64,000 nucleotides of DNA from Flavobacterium microcysteis (GCF_006385255.1 NZ_VFJE01000056.1:806001-870000), one strand, 5' to 3'; positions 14,965 through 24,577 are shown, counted from the stretch's first letter. Translations and numbers: made by a program. Notes: a model not told the origin generated them from the sequence alone.

Positions 14965-17937
14965 TTAGTAATACTCTTTAATGTATTCATATGCCCGTTG
15001 AAACAACATTTCATTTTTATGGAGCTGATATTTCAACAGCGCTTTACGAAGCGATTTTTGAATTTCCCTCTCTCCAGCAGCCGTTGTTTGCCAGCCCGGA
15101 AACCGAACCAGTCTAACAATGTCATCTATATCTTTTACGATACGTTCTACCACTGCAGGTGTTTCGTCAGTTTTTAGCTCTACGAATAATTCTGTTAAGG
15201 CTGCTTGTGGAGACTTGTTCAGTATTTCTTCTTCTATTTCTTTCTCAGCTTGTAAGGTGTCTTTTGCAAGTTTGCAAAGTTCTTTTACAAATTCAATAGA
15301 GGTAATTAGGCCTTGTTCAGCTTTTGCTCTTAAGTCTTCCAGGCGTTCACTAAGTTTTTTAAACGTAAGGTTTCCACCGTGCTTTTTAAAACGCTTGGTT
15401 AAGATATCTTCAATCTTGCGGGCTTCTTTTGGATCTGGGTTTTTAAAGATATTTTCTATTACTTCTGCATCCAGGATAAATTCTTCTAAATCGTGAACTT
15501 CGCCTACTGAAATATTTTCGTGCATCAGGCGTGTGGTTTCAGCACCTAATGTCAACCATAAAAGCTTGCCAGTATGGTCTGATGATGGTTTTACAGAAGC
15601 ATATACCTGCGACAACCATCTGTAATTGGCTTGGTAAGGGTCTAATATGCGGTCTGGAGAAAGCGATTCCCATACTTTCATTAGCAATTTAAAATCCTTT
15701 GCAAAAGCATCCTTCAAATCGTCGGTTTTAATAGCATTCTGAGCAGCTTCTAAACCTTCAAAGCCTTCTAAAGTACGATCTACTCCTTCAAAATGTCGTA
15801 AAGCATTTTCCATTAAAGCAGGCAATTGGTCTTTCAGTTCATTGAGGTTGCTTACGATGGACTGCATGCTTTTTTCATCAAATTGTAAAGCTTCAGCAGT
15901 ATTGTCAAATATTCCGAAATAATCTACAATACGACCGAAATGCTTACTTGGATACAAACGATTGGTTCTGCATATAGCCTGTAAAAGAGTTACATCTTTG
16001 ATGGATTTGTCCAGATATAAAGTTTGCAGAATAGGTGCATCAAATCCTGTTAAAAGCTTGGCTGTAACGATAATAAATTTTAGAGGCGATTCAGGTTTGT
16101 TGTATTCATCAACAATCTTTTCCTGTTGGGTTTTATCAACGGCCCATTTATCTTTAAAATCTTTAGGATCGTTGGCAGTTGTAGATATAACAACTTTGCT
16201 GGCTTCTGTTGGGAAATGTTTGTCTAATTCTTCTTTATATTGTACGCATGCATAGCGATCTGGTGTTACAATCATTGCCTTGAAGCCATGTGGCTCTACT
16301 TTTTCTTGGAAATGCTTCGCAATATCGGCTACAATTTTCTCCACACGTTGAGGTGCTTTTAGGAAAGCAGCCATACGTGCCGATTTTTTGTTCAATAAGT
16401 CAGCGTCTTCGTCGGTTAATTCGGCAGAAGATTTTAATTGGTCAAAGGCTTCATCCAGCATTTCTTTGTTTAGGTGCACATCTATAAGCCTTGGCTCAAA
16501 ATGGAGTGGTAGCGTTGCTCCGTCCCGAATAGAATCCTGAAATGTATAACGGGAAAGATAACCACCGGTATCTGTTTCCGAACCAAAAGCCCAAAATGTA
16601 TTTTTGTCAGCGCGGTTTACAGGCGTTCCTGTTAAACCAAATAGAAAAGCATTGGGTAATGCGGCACGCATCTGCCTGCCCAAATCGCCTTCCTGCGTGC
16701 GGTGAGCCTCGTCTACGAGTACAATAATGTTGTCTCGTGTGTTCATATTGGGTTTAGCATCTCTAAACTTATGAATCATCGAAACGATAATCTTTCGGGT
16801 ATCACGTTCCAATAAAGTTTGCAATTCGCTAATGCTGTCTGTTGTTACCACATTGGAAATGTCAGCTGCATTGAAAGTTCCCGAAATTTGGGTATCCAAA
16901 TCAGTACGGTCTACAAGGATTATTACTGTTGGACTTTTTAAAGCAGCAGTATTACGCAGTTTTTGAGCTGCATATACCATCAGGAAAGATTTTCCTGAGC
17001 CTTGAAAATGCCAAATCAATCCTTTTTTTACTTTACCATCTATTACACGTTCTACAATTTTATTGGCTCCTTCATATTGCTGGAAGCGTGGAAGTATCTT
17101 GATTAGTTGTTTCTTTTTATTGGTACTGAACAAAGAAAAATTCTTTAGGATATCTAATAAACGCTCCGGTTTTAGTAGATCATTCATTTCCACACCTACA
17201 TCGCTAATGCCTAAATATCTGGCAACTTTATCCTCATCCAGATCCAAACGCCAAGGTCCCCAAAATTGCAATGGTGTACGGATACCTCCATAGCCAAAGG
17301 ATTTGCCTTCTGTAGCAAAATTTAAAATATTGGGTACGAATAGTTGTGGAACGGCGTTTTCATATACTTCCACAATTTCGTGTGCGCCATCTAACCAGGA
17401 AATGGAAGGACGAATTGGTGTTTTTAGTTCGCCTACTACCACAGGAATACCATTGATGTATAAAACTATGTCAGGAATTTTGGTTTCGCGGGCATGCACA
17501 CGTAACTGATTGGTAACAATAAACTCGTTGTTGCTGATGTTATCAAAATCAATTAATTGAACAGGAATGTGTTGGTTGTTTTCTCCAAAAGGCATAGATA
17601 TATCTCCACACATCCATTCCTGAAAGGCCTGGTTGGCACGCACCAATCCCATTTGGCCTACCGAAAGTAATATAGAACGCAACTTATAAATCACTTCATC
17701 CGCTAAAGCCGGATTGGCAGCAATAGCCGGATTCAGACGTTGCAATGCCTGATACAAGTTGTTCTCTAGCAATACCTCATTAACTCCACGTTTCAGATCT
17801 TGTGGTGCTATATATTTCCAGGATTTACCATAGATAGAAGCTGGCTGTTCCTGCACTACATTACCCGTGCCTAATTTGACACCCGATAGTTGTTCAATTA
17901 CATAAGCTTCTACGGTATTACTTTCGTTGAATTTCAT
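14965..17937 (-). CDS. hsdR: Type I restriction enzyme R subunit (HsdR)
   Basis: At 990 residues this is the usual size for HsdR, the subunit that translocates DNA with ATP and cuts it. The N-terminal nuclease core is IPDIVLYINGIPVVVGELKT (about 150-172), with D...E-x-K. The helicase motor has Walker A in HFQGSGKSF (about 312-320), DEAH in VDEAHRTQ (about 408) and LTGTPV motif III. ITAKLLTGFDAPILQTLYLD and QAICRTNR are the later helicase motifs. The C-terminal helical part should dock on the methylase. It is the last gene of the operon, 50 bases after the 221-residue ORF. All motifs look intact. Confidence 0.95.
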   Translation of the reverse strand: MKFNESNTVEAYVIEQLSGVKLGTGNVVQEQPASIYGKSWKYIAPQDLKRGVNEVLLENNLYQALQRLNPAIAANPALADEVIYKLRSILLSVGQMGLVRANQAFQEWMCGDISMPFGENNQHIPVQLIDFDNISNNEFIVTNQLRVHARETKIPDIVLYINGIPVVVGELKTPIRPSISWLDGAHEIVEVYENAVPQLFVPNILNFATEGKSFGYGGIRTPLQFWGPWRLDLDEDKVARYLGISDVGVEMNDLLKPERLLDILKNFSLFSTNKKKQLIKILPRFQQYEGANKIVERVIDGKVKKGLIWHFQGSGKSFLMVYAAQKLRNTAALKSPTVIILVDRTDLDTQISGTFNAADISNVVTTDSISELQTLLERDTRKIIVSMIHKFRDAKPNMNTRDNIIVLVDEAHRTQEGDLGRQMRAALPNAFLFGLTGTPVNRADKNTFWAFGSETDTGGYLSRYTFQDSIRDGATLPLHFEPRLIDVHLNKEMLDEAFDQLKSSAELTDEDADLLNKKSARMAAFLKAPQRVEKIVADIAKHFQEKVEPHGFKAMIVTPDRYACVQYKEELDKHFPTEASKVVISTTANDPKDFKDKWAVDKTQQEKIVDEYNKPESPLKFIIVTAKLLTGFDAPILQTLYLDKSIKDVTLLQAICRTNRLYPSKHFGRIVDYFGIFDNTAEALQFDEKSMQSIVSNLNELKDQLPALMENALRHFEGVDRTLEGFEGLEAAQNAIKTDDLKDAFAKDFKLLMKVWESLSPDRILDPYQANYRWLSQVYASVKPSSDHTGKLLWLTLGAETTRLMHENISVGEVHDLEEFILDAEVIENIFKNPDPKEARKIEDILTKRFKKHGGNLTFKKLSERLEDLRAKAEQGLITSIEFVKELCKLAKDTLQAEKEIEEEILNKSPQAALTELFVELKTDETPAVVERIVKDIDDIVRLVRFPGWQTTAAGEREIQKSLRKALLKYQLHKNEMLFQRAYEYIKEYY

Positions 17938-17987
17938 ATTAATATTTTGATTATTGGCTTGAAAGTTTATTATCCTATAATATTAAT

Positions 17988-18653
17988 TTATATTTTGTTA
18001 ATTTCCAATAGGTTTTTTTCATCATCTAATTTGTATGCTCTTAGTGTATTTGTATCGAATAAATAAAATCTTAATAAATCATTCCTAATAAGTTCTGCTC
18101 TATTAAAGTCATCAAATGAGTCTTTGAGAGTTGTTGTTAAATGTTTGATATCAAACCTCTCATTTTTAGATCCCCAAACTATTGTATATGCTCTATTAGA
18201 TGCATTTACATTGTTTAAATTGGCAATATCTGAAACATCTAATGTTAAATTTGAGTTTTCCGATTGTCCTTGTCTTATTAATTTCAACTCAAAATGCATT
18301 GCAGGACCATCGTGCATAAAGCCTTTATGTAATGCGTTATTTCCTTGTGTAGCTGTTGTATCCCATAATGCGTCATTCAATTCTAATTTATCTGAATCCA
18401 GTATGGTTAGATCGCGCATAAAGAGCTTGTTAATATCTTGAGGCAATCTTGGATAGTGCGTCACTTCTGTATGGACAGATAATGTAGAATTTTGCTGACT
18501 TTCTATTTCATTTGTAAGTTCTAAGAATAGCCAACACTTGAGATCGCTTTCTGTCAGAATCATTTTAGGATTGACTTTAAATTTTTCAAAAAGAGAATCC
18601 ATCGCTTTTTGAGTCAACTCATGATATAATGAAATATATGCCTGATCATCCAT
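17988..18653 (-). CDS. Unknown protein between hsdS and hsdR, possible PD-(D/E)XK fold
   Basis: This 221-residue protein belongs to no family I recognise. Its core carries RDLTILDSDKLELND (about residues 80-94) followed by AMHFELKLIRQGQ (about 118-130). A charged strand followed by hydrophobic-ExK is the hallmark of the PD-(D/E)XK nuclease fold. The start lies 27 bases after the hsdS stop and the stop lies 50 bases before hsdR, so it is part of the operon. It could be an accessory nuclease, an inhibitor that mimics one, or a structural factor. The motif match is by eye and moderate. Confidence 0.6.
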   Translation of the reverse strand: MDDQAYISLYHELTQKAMDSLFEKFKVNPKMILTESDLKCWLFLELTNEIESQQNSTLSVHTEVTHYPRLPQDINKLFMRDLTILDSDKLELNDALWDTTATQGNNALHKGFMHDGPAMHFELKLIRQGQSENSNLTLDVSDIANLNNVNASNRAYTIVWGSKNERFDIKHLTTTLKDSFDDFNRAELIRNDLLRFYLFDTNTLRAYKLDDEKNLLEINKI

Positions 18654-18680
18654 ATTGCTGAAATTATAAAATAGACATTT

Positions 18681-19820
18681 TTAAAACAATTGATTAATCA
18701 ATGATTTTTGTAAGGCTTTTGAGGAATATAATTTAGATTTTAGTATGTCGTATAGTGATTCAAAATTTAAAATTACTGTGCCTATTTTTTTTTGGGTTAC
18801 TATATCGGGGAAAATTATTTCAAACTCGTTTAACTCTTCCTTAGTAATGGTTTTAATAATAGCTCCACGAGCACTTTTAGCCTTAATTTCAAACAGATCT
18901 TTCAGTACCCGAGACAAAAAGTAAATATCAACGTCTTTTTTGTAACTTGAAAATATTATAATTGTTCTATCAACATATGAATCAAAGTTAGTTATGGCTA
19001 CTCTTCCAATCGATCCTTGTATTGAAATCACTATTGTATTTTGTTTTACATAAACAGATTGTGATTTTGCCTTTTCACTAATTTTAAAATTAGTTACTTC
19101 TTTTAATTTAAAATTAAACCCAATATCATTAACCTGAACAAATGGACTGCCATTGATATCATCGTACCATTCCCTATTACCATATGGTTGCGGAAAGCTT
19201 CCTCTTCTTAAATTTGCTATGTCTTTCAATTTAAGTTTTGGAAAGTTATCATTATAAAATTTATTTAATTTGGCTCTTCTAAATTTTTCAAATTTATTTA
19301 ATACTGATAAATCCTTTTCAATCACATCATCCATAGCCCATAATAAATCAGCTAATTCTGCTTGTTGGTTTTTGGGTGGGAGGAGAAATTCGTAATTAGC
19401 TAAATCTTTAAATTTCACACGTGGAGATAATCCACCTGCAGAATGTTTTATTGCGTAGTCAAAGAATTTGTCATTATGAATAACAAAAGGAAGAAGGCGA
19501 GTGTCTAATTTTTTATTAGCTCTTAATACTGTTATATCACCCGAACAGATACCATCGAAAGTTGCTTGTGCAGCTTTTTTTAAATAAGCCCTTCGACGAC
19601 CAAATAAAACATCACCATGTCTGAATACTTTTGTAAATGTGGTATCAGTATTTGCAGAAAACGAATTTCTTAAATGTATATCTCCAGACTCAATGTGTTC
19701 TAAACCGACAATATGCTCTAAGCCTTCTTCAGAAATATCTTTAGCCGTCTCTTTTGGTTCAAAAACAACATCACCCAAAGTTACTTTTTCCCAATTATCC
19801 TTATTAAATTTTAATTCCAT
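18681..19820 (-). CDS. hsdS: Type I restriction specificity subunit (HsdS)
   Basis: The 379-residue specificity subunit has two target-recognition domains. TRD1 (about 1-160) starts WEKVTLGDVVFEP and ends YEFLLPPKNQQAELADLL. A conserved helix (about 165-195; KFEKFRRAKLNKFYND) spaces it from TRD2 (about 196-345; KLKLKDIANLRRGSFPQPYG, ending FEIIFPDIVTQKKIG). A final helix completes the pair. It directs the methylase and HsdR to a split recognition site. It starts 2 bases after the hsdM stop, so the two are translationally linked. It is the only S gene for two M genes. Confidence 0.93.
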   Translation of the reverse strand: MELKFNKDNWEKVTLGDVVFEPKETAKDISEEGLEHIVGLEHIESGDIHLRNSFSANTDTTFTKVFRHGDVLFGRRRAYLKKAAQATFDGICSGDITVLRANKKLDTRLLPFVIHNDKFFDYAIKHSAGGLSPRVKFKDLANYEFLLPPKNQQAELADLLWAMDDVIEKDLSVLNKFEKFRRAKLNKFYNDNFPKLKLKDIANLRRGSFPQPYGNREWYDDINGSPFVQVNDIGFNFKLKEVTNFKISEKAKSQSVYVKQNTIVISIQGSIGRVAITNFDSYVDRTIIIFSSYKKDVDIYFLSRVLKDLFEIKAKSARGAIIKTITKEELNEFEIIFPDIVTQKKIGTVILNFESLYDILKSKLYSSKALQKSLINQLF

Positions 19821-19822
19821 TG

Positions 19823-21289
19823 TTATTTATTTTCGAATAATTGGTTCATAGAATGTCTTAAATTTTCGCTTGATTGTAGCCAGTTGCTATAACCTGTACT
19901 AAAATCAACCTCAATGGTTTCCGATGTTAGTGTTTCTGGTCGTACATATAGATTAATAGATAGATTCCCATTGTTGTTATACAAAACCTTTTTAGTTTCC
20001 ATGACAATAGCAAAATCATTAACATCCTTATAGTTTTTATAAGCAGAGAAGATTTTGTCTATATGTGTCGCAGATAAAAAACTCATAGTCTTTTCATTTC
20101 TAACTTCTTTAACGGCGTTTATGAAAAGAATTTTTCCTTTTTTATGTGCAGATTTATTGTTGTTGGTAATTAATAAACAAGCCTCCATTGGAGAGTTGTA
20201 AAATAAATTAGGCCCTAAACCAATTACAGCTTCTACAACATCCGATTCAATCATTTTCTTACGCATCTCGGCTTCGCTATCTCTAAATAAGATTCCATGC
20301 GGCCATAAAGAAATAGAACGTCCATTGTTTTTATCTAAAGATTTTTGAATATGCTGCTGAAATGCATAATCGGCGCAGCCTTGTGGAGGTGTTCCCCAAA
20401 GATTACGTCCCCAGGGATCGTTTACAAAAGCATCACGATTCCACGATTTAATAGAATAGGGTGGATTGGCCAGAATAACATTAAAAGTTTTGAGTTGATC
20501 ATTTTTCAACAAACCTGGTTCTGCCAAAGTATCGCCACGCACAATCTTAAATTCTTCAATACCGTGCATAAACATATTCATACGGGCAATAGCAGAGGTA
20601 ATCAGGTTTATTTCCTGCCCATATAATTTTAGATTTCGGTATTCCTTACCTTCTTCTTTCAAATGCAAGGCACAATTCAATAACAAACCTCCAGAACCGC
20701 AAGTAGGATCATACACAGATTCTCCCGGTTGCGGATCCATAATCTTGGTCATTAGCTTTACTACGGTACGATTGGTATAGAATTCGGCAGCCGTATGTCC
20801 GCTGTCATCAGCAAATTCTTTGATCAGGTATTCATAAGCATTTCCGAGTTTGTCATCGGCTACATTTGCCAGATTCAAAGTATGTTGCGAAAAATGCTCT
20901 ATCAGATTGATTAATGTTTCGTCCGATAATCGGTTTTTGTTGGTCCAACTTGCATCGCCAAAAATACCTTCCAAAGTATCGGGATTGGCTTTTTCAATTC
21001 TACGCATTGCATTTTGGATAGCCAGACCTACATTGGTGGTCGTTTCACGCACCTGAGTCCAATGTGCATCTGCAGGAACAATAAAATGATGGTTTTCTGC
21101 AAAAGCTGCATATTCTAAATCACCATCCGATTCCTCCAATGCTTTCTGAAATTCTTCTTCATATACATCGCATATACGTTTGAAGAACAATAATGGAAAT
21201 ATATATTGTTTGTAGTCGCCTGCATCAATAGTACCACGTAAAGCAGTAGCAGCTCCCCATAGGTATTTTTCTAATTCTTGTTGTGTCAT
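19823..21289 (-). CDS. hsdM: Type I methyltransferase subunit, divergent second copy (HsdM2)
   Basis: The protein is 488 residues with the N-terminal HsdM helical domain (YLWGAATALRGTIDAGDYK; FPLLFFKRICDVYEEEF) and an adenine-N6 methylase core. Motif I is VYDPTCGSGGLLL and motif IV is ILANPPYSIKSW. Compared with HsdM1, several usually conserved positions differ: FYTN instead of FYTP, PPQGCADYAF instead of PPKGNGDMAW, and SLWPHGILFR instead of VVLPHGVLFR. AdoMet-binding and NPPY catalytic residues remain, so it may still methylate. Its start overlaps the previous ORF by one base and hsdS follows after 2 bases, so it pairs most directly with hsdS. Confidence 0.92.
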   Translation of the reverse strand: MTQQELEKYLWGAATALRGTIDAGDYKQYIFPLLFFKRICDVYEEEFQKALEESDGDLEYAAFAENHHFIVPADAHWTQVRETTTNVGLAIQNAMRRIEKANPDTLEGIFGDASWTNKNRLSDETLINLIEHFSQHTLNLANVADDKLGNAYEYLIKEFADDSGHTAAEFYTNRTVVKLMTKIMDPQPGESVYDPTCGSGGLLLNCALHLKEEGKEYRNLKLYGQEINLITSAIARMNMFMHGIEEFKIVRGDTLAEPGLLKNDQLKTFNVILANPPYSIKSWNRDAFVNDPWGRNLWGTPPQGCADYAFQQHIQKSLDKNNGRSISLWPHGILFRDSEAEMRKKMIESDVVEAVIGLGPNLFYNSPMEACLLITNNNKSAHKKGKILFINAVKEVRNEKTMSFLSATHIDKIFSAYKNYKDVNDFAIVMETKKVLYNNNGNLSINLYVRPETLTSETIEVDFSTGYSNWLQSSENLRHSMNQLFENK

Positions 21290-21903
21290 TATTTTAGCTC
21301 ACTTTTGAAATCGTATAGACGATCAAAATCTTCTGTATTTATTCTATTATTGTAATGATCATATAAGATGTAAAACTCTATATTTTCGAAGTTTTTCACT
21401 AGTTCAATATTTTTATTTAGTTGTTCTTGACTGATGTTCCAACCATGAACTACAACCATCTTATATTTTAAATCGTTACTAAAAGTGATTGATTGAATTT
21501 CTTTTTTGGAAAAATGAATCCATCCAGTTCGTCCTTTTATCTTATTAATAAACTCATTTTTATGATAAATATATTTTTCTATATCACGATTCCATCCTAA
21601 ATTAGTTTTCAAATCATAATAATTAGTCAATGTGTTTTCTGAATTGATGATGGATGTATCTGGTTTAAAGGTAGTTGCTTTTCCGTTTTTAGAGAAGCGT
21701 AAACTAGTTGTTTTATCAACTAAAAATTGCAAATCTTTTCTATTAATACGTTTTGCTAAGTATAAGGCAAATAAATCTTCTATATACCCCGAAGATACTT
21801 TAGCTTGGCCTCTTTTGATATTAAAATCACCGTTTCCTTCAGCTAAATTTTCACACCAATTTCTGTGACTTGCAATCTTGTCAAAAAAATCTTGTTCTGT
21901 CAT
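21289..21903 (-). CDS. Unknown protein between two hsdM genes, PD-(D/E)XK-like
   Basis: The 204-residue protein contains FKPDTSIINSENTLTNYYDL followed by KTN (about residues 78-100). The PD and the D-x-K are spaced as in PD-(D/E)XK nucleases, and DLFALYLAKRI (about 42-52) could be the helix carrying the upstream acidic residue. The next part has W and H residues but no other clear motif. It overlaps hsdM1 by ATGA (4 bases) and hsdM2 by one base, which implies tight translational coupling. It may be an alternative nuclease, an effector or a subunit that bridges two methylases. The family was not identified. Confidence 0.6.
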   Translation of the reverse strand: MTEQDFFDKIASHRNWCENLAEGNGDFNIKRGQAKVSSGYIEDLFALYLAKRINRKDLQFLVDKTTSLRFSKNGKATTFKPDTSIINSENTLTNYYDLKTNLGWNRDIEKYIYHKNEFINKIKGRTGWIHFSKKEIQSITFSNDLKYKMVVVHGWNISQEQLNKNIELVKNFENIEFYILYDHYNNRINTEDFDRLYDFKSELK

Positions 21904-23384
21904 GAAATATAGTCTTTTAAAAGATTTTTAAATTTCTCTTCCGCTTTTTGGCTTTCCTGCCAAGCAGTTTTCAATTGATCCATAGCTTCTTCAACAGAAG
22001 GCAGATTGTCTTCGATAGTTTTATCGATATATAAAGGTATGTTTAGGTTATAATCGTTTTCAATGATTTGTTGCATATCAACAACTTTGACGTAGTTTTC
22101 TATATCACTATAATTATTGTACCAGGAGAACAGTTGATTGACGTGTTCCTTTTCCATAAAGTTTTGAGCTCTCCCTACACGTATCTGGTCTGACCCGTCA
22201 ATGAATAAGACCTTTTTCTTTTTAGTTTTTTCTTTTTCCTTTTTGAATACCAAGACACAAGCAGCTAGTTGTGTTCCGTAGAATATGTTTGGACCCAAAC
22301 CGATAACAGCTTCTAATAAATCCATCTCTAATAATGCCTGACGAATTTTTTGTTCTGAAGCTTTTCTAAACAATACACCATGAGGTAAAACTACTGTCAT
22401 TTTTCCCTTTTCATTCAAAGACGAGATCATGTGTTGTACCCATGCCATGTCACCATTTCCTTTTGGTGGTACACCAACTATGTTTCTTCCATAAGGGTCA
22501 TTAATCCAGTTGTCTGCTCCCCAATCTTTTAAAGAAAAGGGAGGGTTGGCGATAACACAGTCAAACTTTTTGAGACCATCTGAATCAAAAAATGCAGGAT
22601 TACGCAAAGTATCTTCACGTGCTATCTGAAAATCTTCCATTCCATGTAAAAACATGTTCATTCTTGCAATAGAACTGGAGGTTAGATTTTTTTCCTGTCC
22701 GAATAATTTTAAGGTACGGTAATCTTTATTTTGCTCTTTAAGATGGTCAACACATTCTAATAACATTCCCCCTGTACCACATGCAGGATCGTAAACAGAT
22801 TGCCCTTCTTTTGGATCAAGAATAAGCCCTAGAAGATGAACAACAGAACGAGGTGTATAGAATTCCCCAGCCTTTTTATTCGTTAAATCAGCAAAATGCT
22901 TAATTAGATATTCGTAAGCGGTTCCTAACATATCAGCTTCTACATTACTGTTTGATAATGTATATTGAGAGAAATGCTCAATTAAATCAATAAGCAAACG
23001 GTCAGAAAGTTTGTTTTTATTGCTCCATTGTGCATCGCCAAAGATTCCATACAAAAACTCTTGGTTAGCTTGTTCAATTCCACGTAATGCATTTTCTATT
23101 GCAAGGCCTACATTCGATGTTGTAGCACGAACTTCTTTCCAATGACACCCGGAAGGAACAACGAAACGGTGGAATTCCGGTAACAATGCATAATCTTCAT
23201 CACCATTTGATTCTTCCAGTGCTTGTTGGTATTCTTCATCATACACATCAGAAATTCGTTTGAAGAATAAAAGTGGAAATATATATACTTTAAAATCAGA
23301 AGCATCTACCGGACCTTTTAAGATCCATGCTGCTTTTGATAAATATTGCTCGAGTTGGGAAAGGGAAAGTTTTTCTGTCTTCAT
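21900..23384 (-). CDS. hsdM: Type I methyltransferase subunit, canonical copy (HsdM1)
   Basis: This 494-residue protein is first in the operon. The N-terminal HsdM domain (LEQYLSKAAWILKGPVDASD) precedes a methylase core with AGEFYTPRSVVHLL, motif I VYDPACGTGGMLLECV, motif IV CVIANPPFSLKDWG and VVLPHGVLFRKA. These are textbook HsdM motifs. The C-terminus (residues 455-494) is a charged helix that would contact HsdS. It is clearly paralogous to HsdM2 throughout, with the same FPLLFFKRI.DVY.EE start. TATCTTTCG on the minus strand (23402-23410) is a weak -7 candidate for the operon. Confidence 0.94.
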   Translation of the reverse strand: MKTEKLSLSQLEQYLSKAAWILKGPVDASDFKVYIFPLLFFKRISDVYDEEYQQALEESNGDEDYALLPEFHRFVVPSGCHWKEVRATTSNVGLAIENALRGIEQANQEFLYGIFGDAQWSNKNKLSDRLLIDLIEHFSQYTLSNSNVEADMLGTAYEYLIKHFADLTNKKAGEFYTPRSVVHLLGLILDPKEGQSVYDPACGTGGMLLECVDHLKEQNKDYRTLKLFGQEKNLTSSSIARMNMFLHGMEDFQIAREDTLRNPAFFDSDGLKKFDCVIANPPFSLKDWGADNWINDPYGRNIVGVPPKGNGDMAWVQHMISSLNEKGKMTVVLPHGVLFRKASEQKIRQALLEMDLLEAVIGLGPNIFYGTQLAACVLVFKKEKEKTKKKKVLFIDGSDQIRVGRAQNFMEKEHVNQLFSWYNNYSDIENYVKVVDMQQIIENDYNLNIPLYIDKTIEDNLPSVEEAMDQLKTAWQESQKAEEKFKNLLKDYIS

Positions 23385-23999
23385 TAACCTAAAAAATAGC
23401 CCGAAAGATAGTAAATAAAATGATGTGAGAGTAGCTGAATAAAGGGTAAACGATAAGTGAGTTTACTCAAATTATAATCTCAAAATAAATAAATCTAACA
23501 ATCACATGACAAATCATGTCAAACAAAAAAAAAGCCCCAACTTTCGTCAGAGCTTTTATTACTTTGTCGGGGTGGCAGGATTACATGCCTATTCCTTAAT
23601 TCGTTGATTTTATTGGTGTTTTCAAGTGTTCTTCCAAAAAGGGTAGCCGAATAGGTCTCATTTATAATGACTTACCTTATAACCCTTTGTAGCCTTGATC
23701 AATTTAATAGCAGTCAGTCAATGTACTTTAATAGCTGTAAAGGTATTAAAAATGTCTATATAATACAACACATAATAATCCTTGTCGTGAATTATTAAGA
23801 CCATAAATTGGATAAATTGACACCTTTGACCATACTTTTTAGGTTTGGTTTGATTACTATTCTATGTTATAATACTGCTGTAAGTCATTTAAAAAGGGAA
23901 CCACATCAACCTCTACATATTGTTCATTTGTTTAAGCGGCGTATATTTTTAATTCCATTAATAAACAAGGTGTAAATGGGTTTAAAGCTATCAGGAAGA
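23385..23999. other. Intergenic region with a possible tRNA 3'-end fragment (attachment-site scar)
   Basis: No gene is seen. TCGGGGTGGCAGGATT at 23567-23582 is the reverse complement of a tRNA acceptor and T-arm 3' end (AATCCTGCCACCCCGA), as in a tRNA-Pro. It then departs from the tRNA where TTCGAAC would be expected on the tRNA strand. Left of it is an A-rich stretch with AGCCCC and GCTTTT, like a decayed terminator beyond a tRNA. Integrative elements often leave such 3'-end pieces. The rest of the interval shows no integrase or clear hairpin. Confidence 0.45.
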
Positions 24000-24437
24000 C
24001 TATATGGCTACATTCTCATTATTTTGCTGTACCAGGTCAATAACACTTTGATAGGTCTCTGCTTTATCTAATTTATCGAGATTAGAAACAAAAGTCAGAA
24101 TACTATTAAGGTCCTCGTTGTATTTCAGATCGCCTTTCGCATTAGCATCTATTACAATCTTAGCCTTGAGAAGATTACTTAAAATTCTCAGATTATTAAT
24201 TGTACCGTTAACCTCTTTTGTTTGTGAAAAAATAGAATATTTTAGTAGTTGTGGAATTATGTTTTTTTTTTCGAAGTTGTTAACATCAGCAATGGATACA
24301 GTGTTTTTATTTGCCAGTTCAAAAAGTTGAGTACAGATAGATGATATGGTCTGCAAGTACTCCTGTGTGATTTTCACCCCATATTCGTTTTTCAGATCTA
24401 ATCCTAACTGCAAATCTTTTTTATGCAAGTTCAGCAT
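24000..24437 (-). CDS. Hypothetical helical protein
   Basis: This 145-residue soluble frame starts at MLNLHKKDLQLG. It is rich in Leu, Asn and Lys and is predicted mostly helical (IVIDANAKGDLKYNEDLN; TYQSVIDLVQQNNENVA). A longer start at 24521 exists, but that extension overlaps a degenerate copy of the DUF6660-like gene on the other strand, so the inner ATG is preferred. No family was recognised. Its neighbours are a putative attachment scar and the metal operon. Confidence 0.5.
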   Translation of the reverse strand: MLNLHKKDLQLGLDLKNEYGVKITQEYLQTISSICTQLFELANKNTVSIADVNNFEKKNIIPQLLKYSIFSQTKEVNGTINNLRILSNLLKAKIVIDANAKGDLKYNEDLNSILTFVSNLDKLDKAETYQSVIDLVQQNNENVAI

Positions 24438-24484
24438 CGCCACGATAAGGATACTTGTTCTCCTCTGTATGTGTTTTATAATCA

Positions 24485-24577
24485 AAACGACAATTAATAA
24501 AAATACCTTAGTACAAATCAATTCTTAATTCCAATTTCTTCGGAAGTATTTGGCAACCGTCTCAAATTATTGCCTAA
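24485..24577 (+). pseudogene. Remnant 3' end of a DUF6660-like small protein gene
   Basis: Translating 24512-24577 gives YKSILNSNFFGSIWQPSQII-A-stop. This matches the C-terminus of the intact protein at 24887-25207 (YKSMLTSNFYGSIWQPPQIT-A-stop). The codon before Y is TAG here and GAA in the intact copy. Further upstream the alignment needs a 2-base gap and then fades. It is the tail of a duplicated and decayed copy. Confidence 0.65.

Noticed and set aside
24437..24521. Longer N-terminus for the hypothetical gene at 24000
   Set aside because: It overlaps the decayed DUF6660-like tail on the other strand and adds an unlikely segment.
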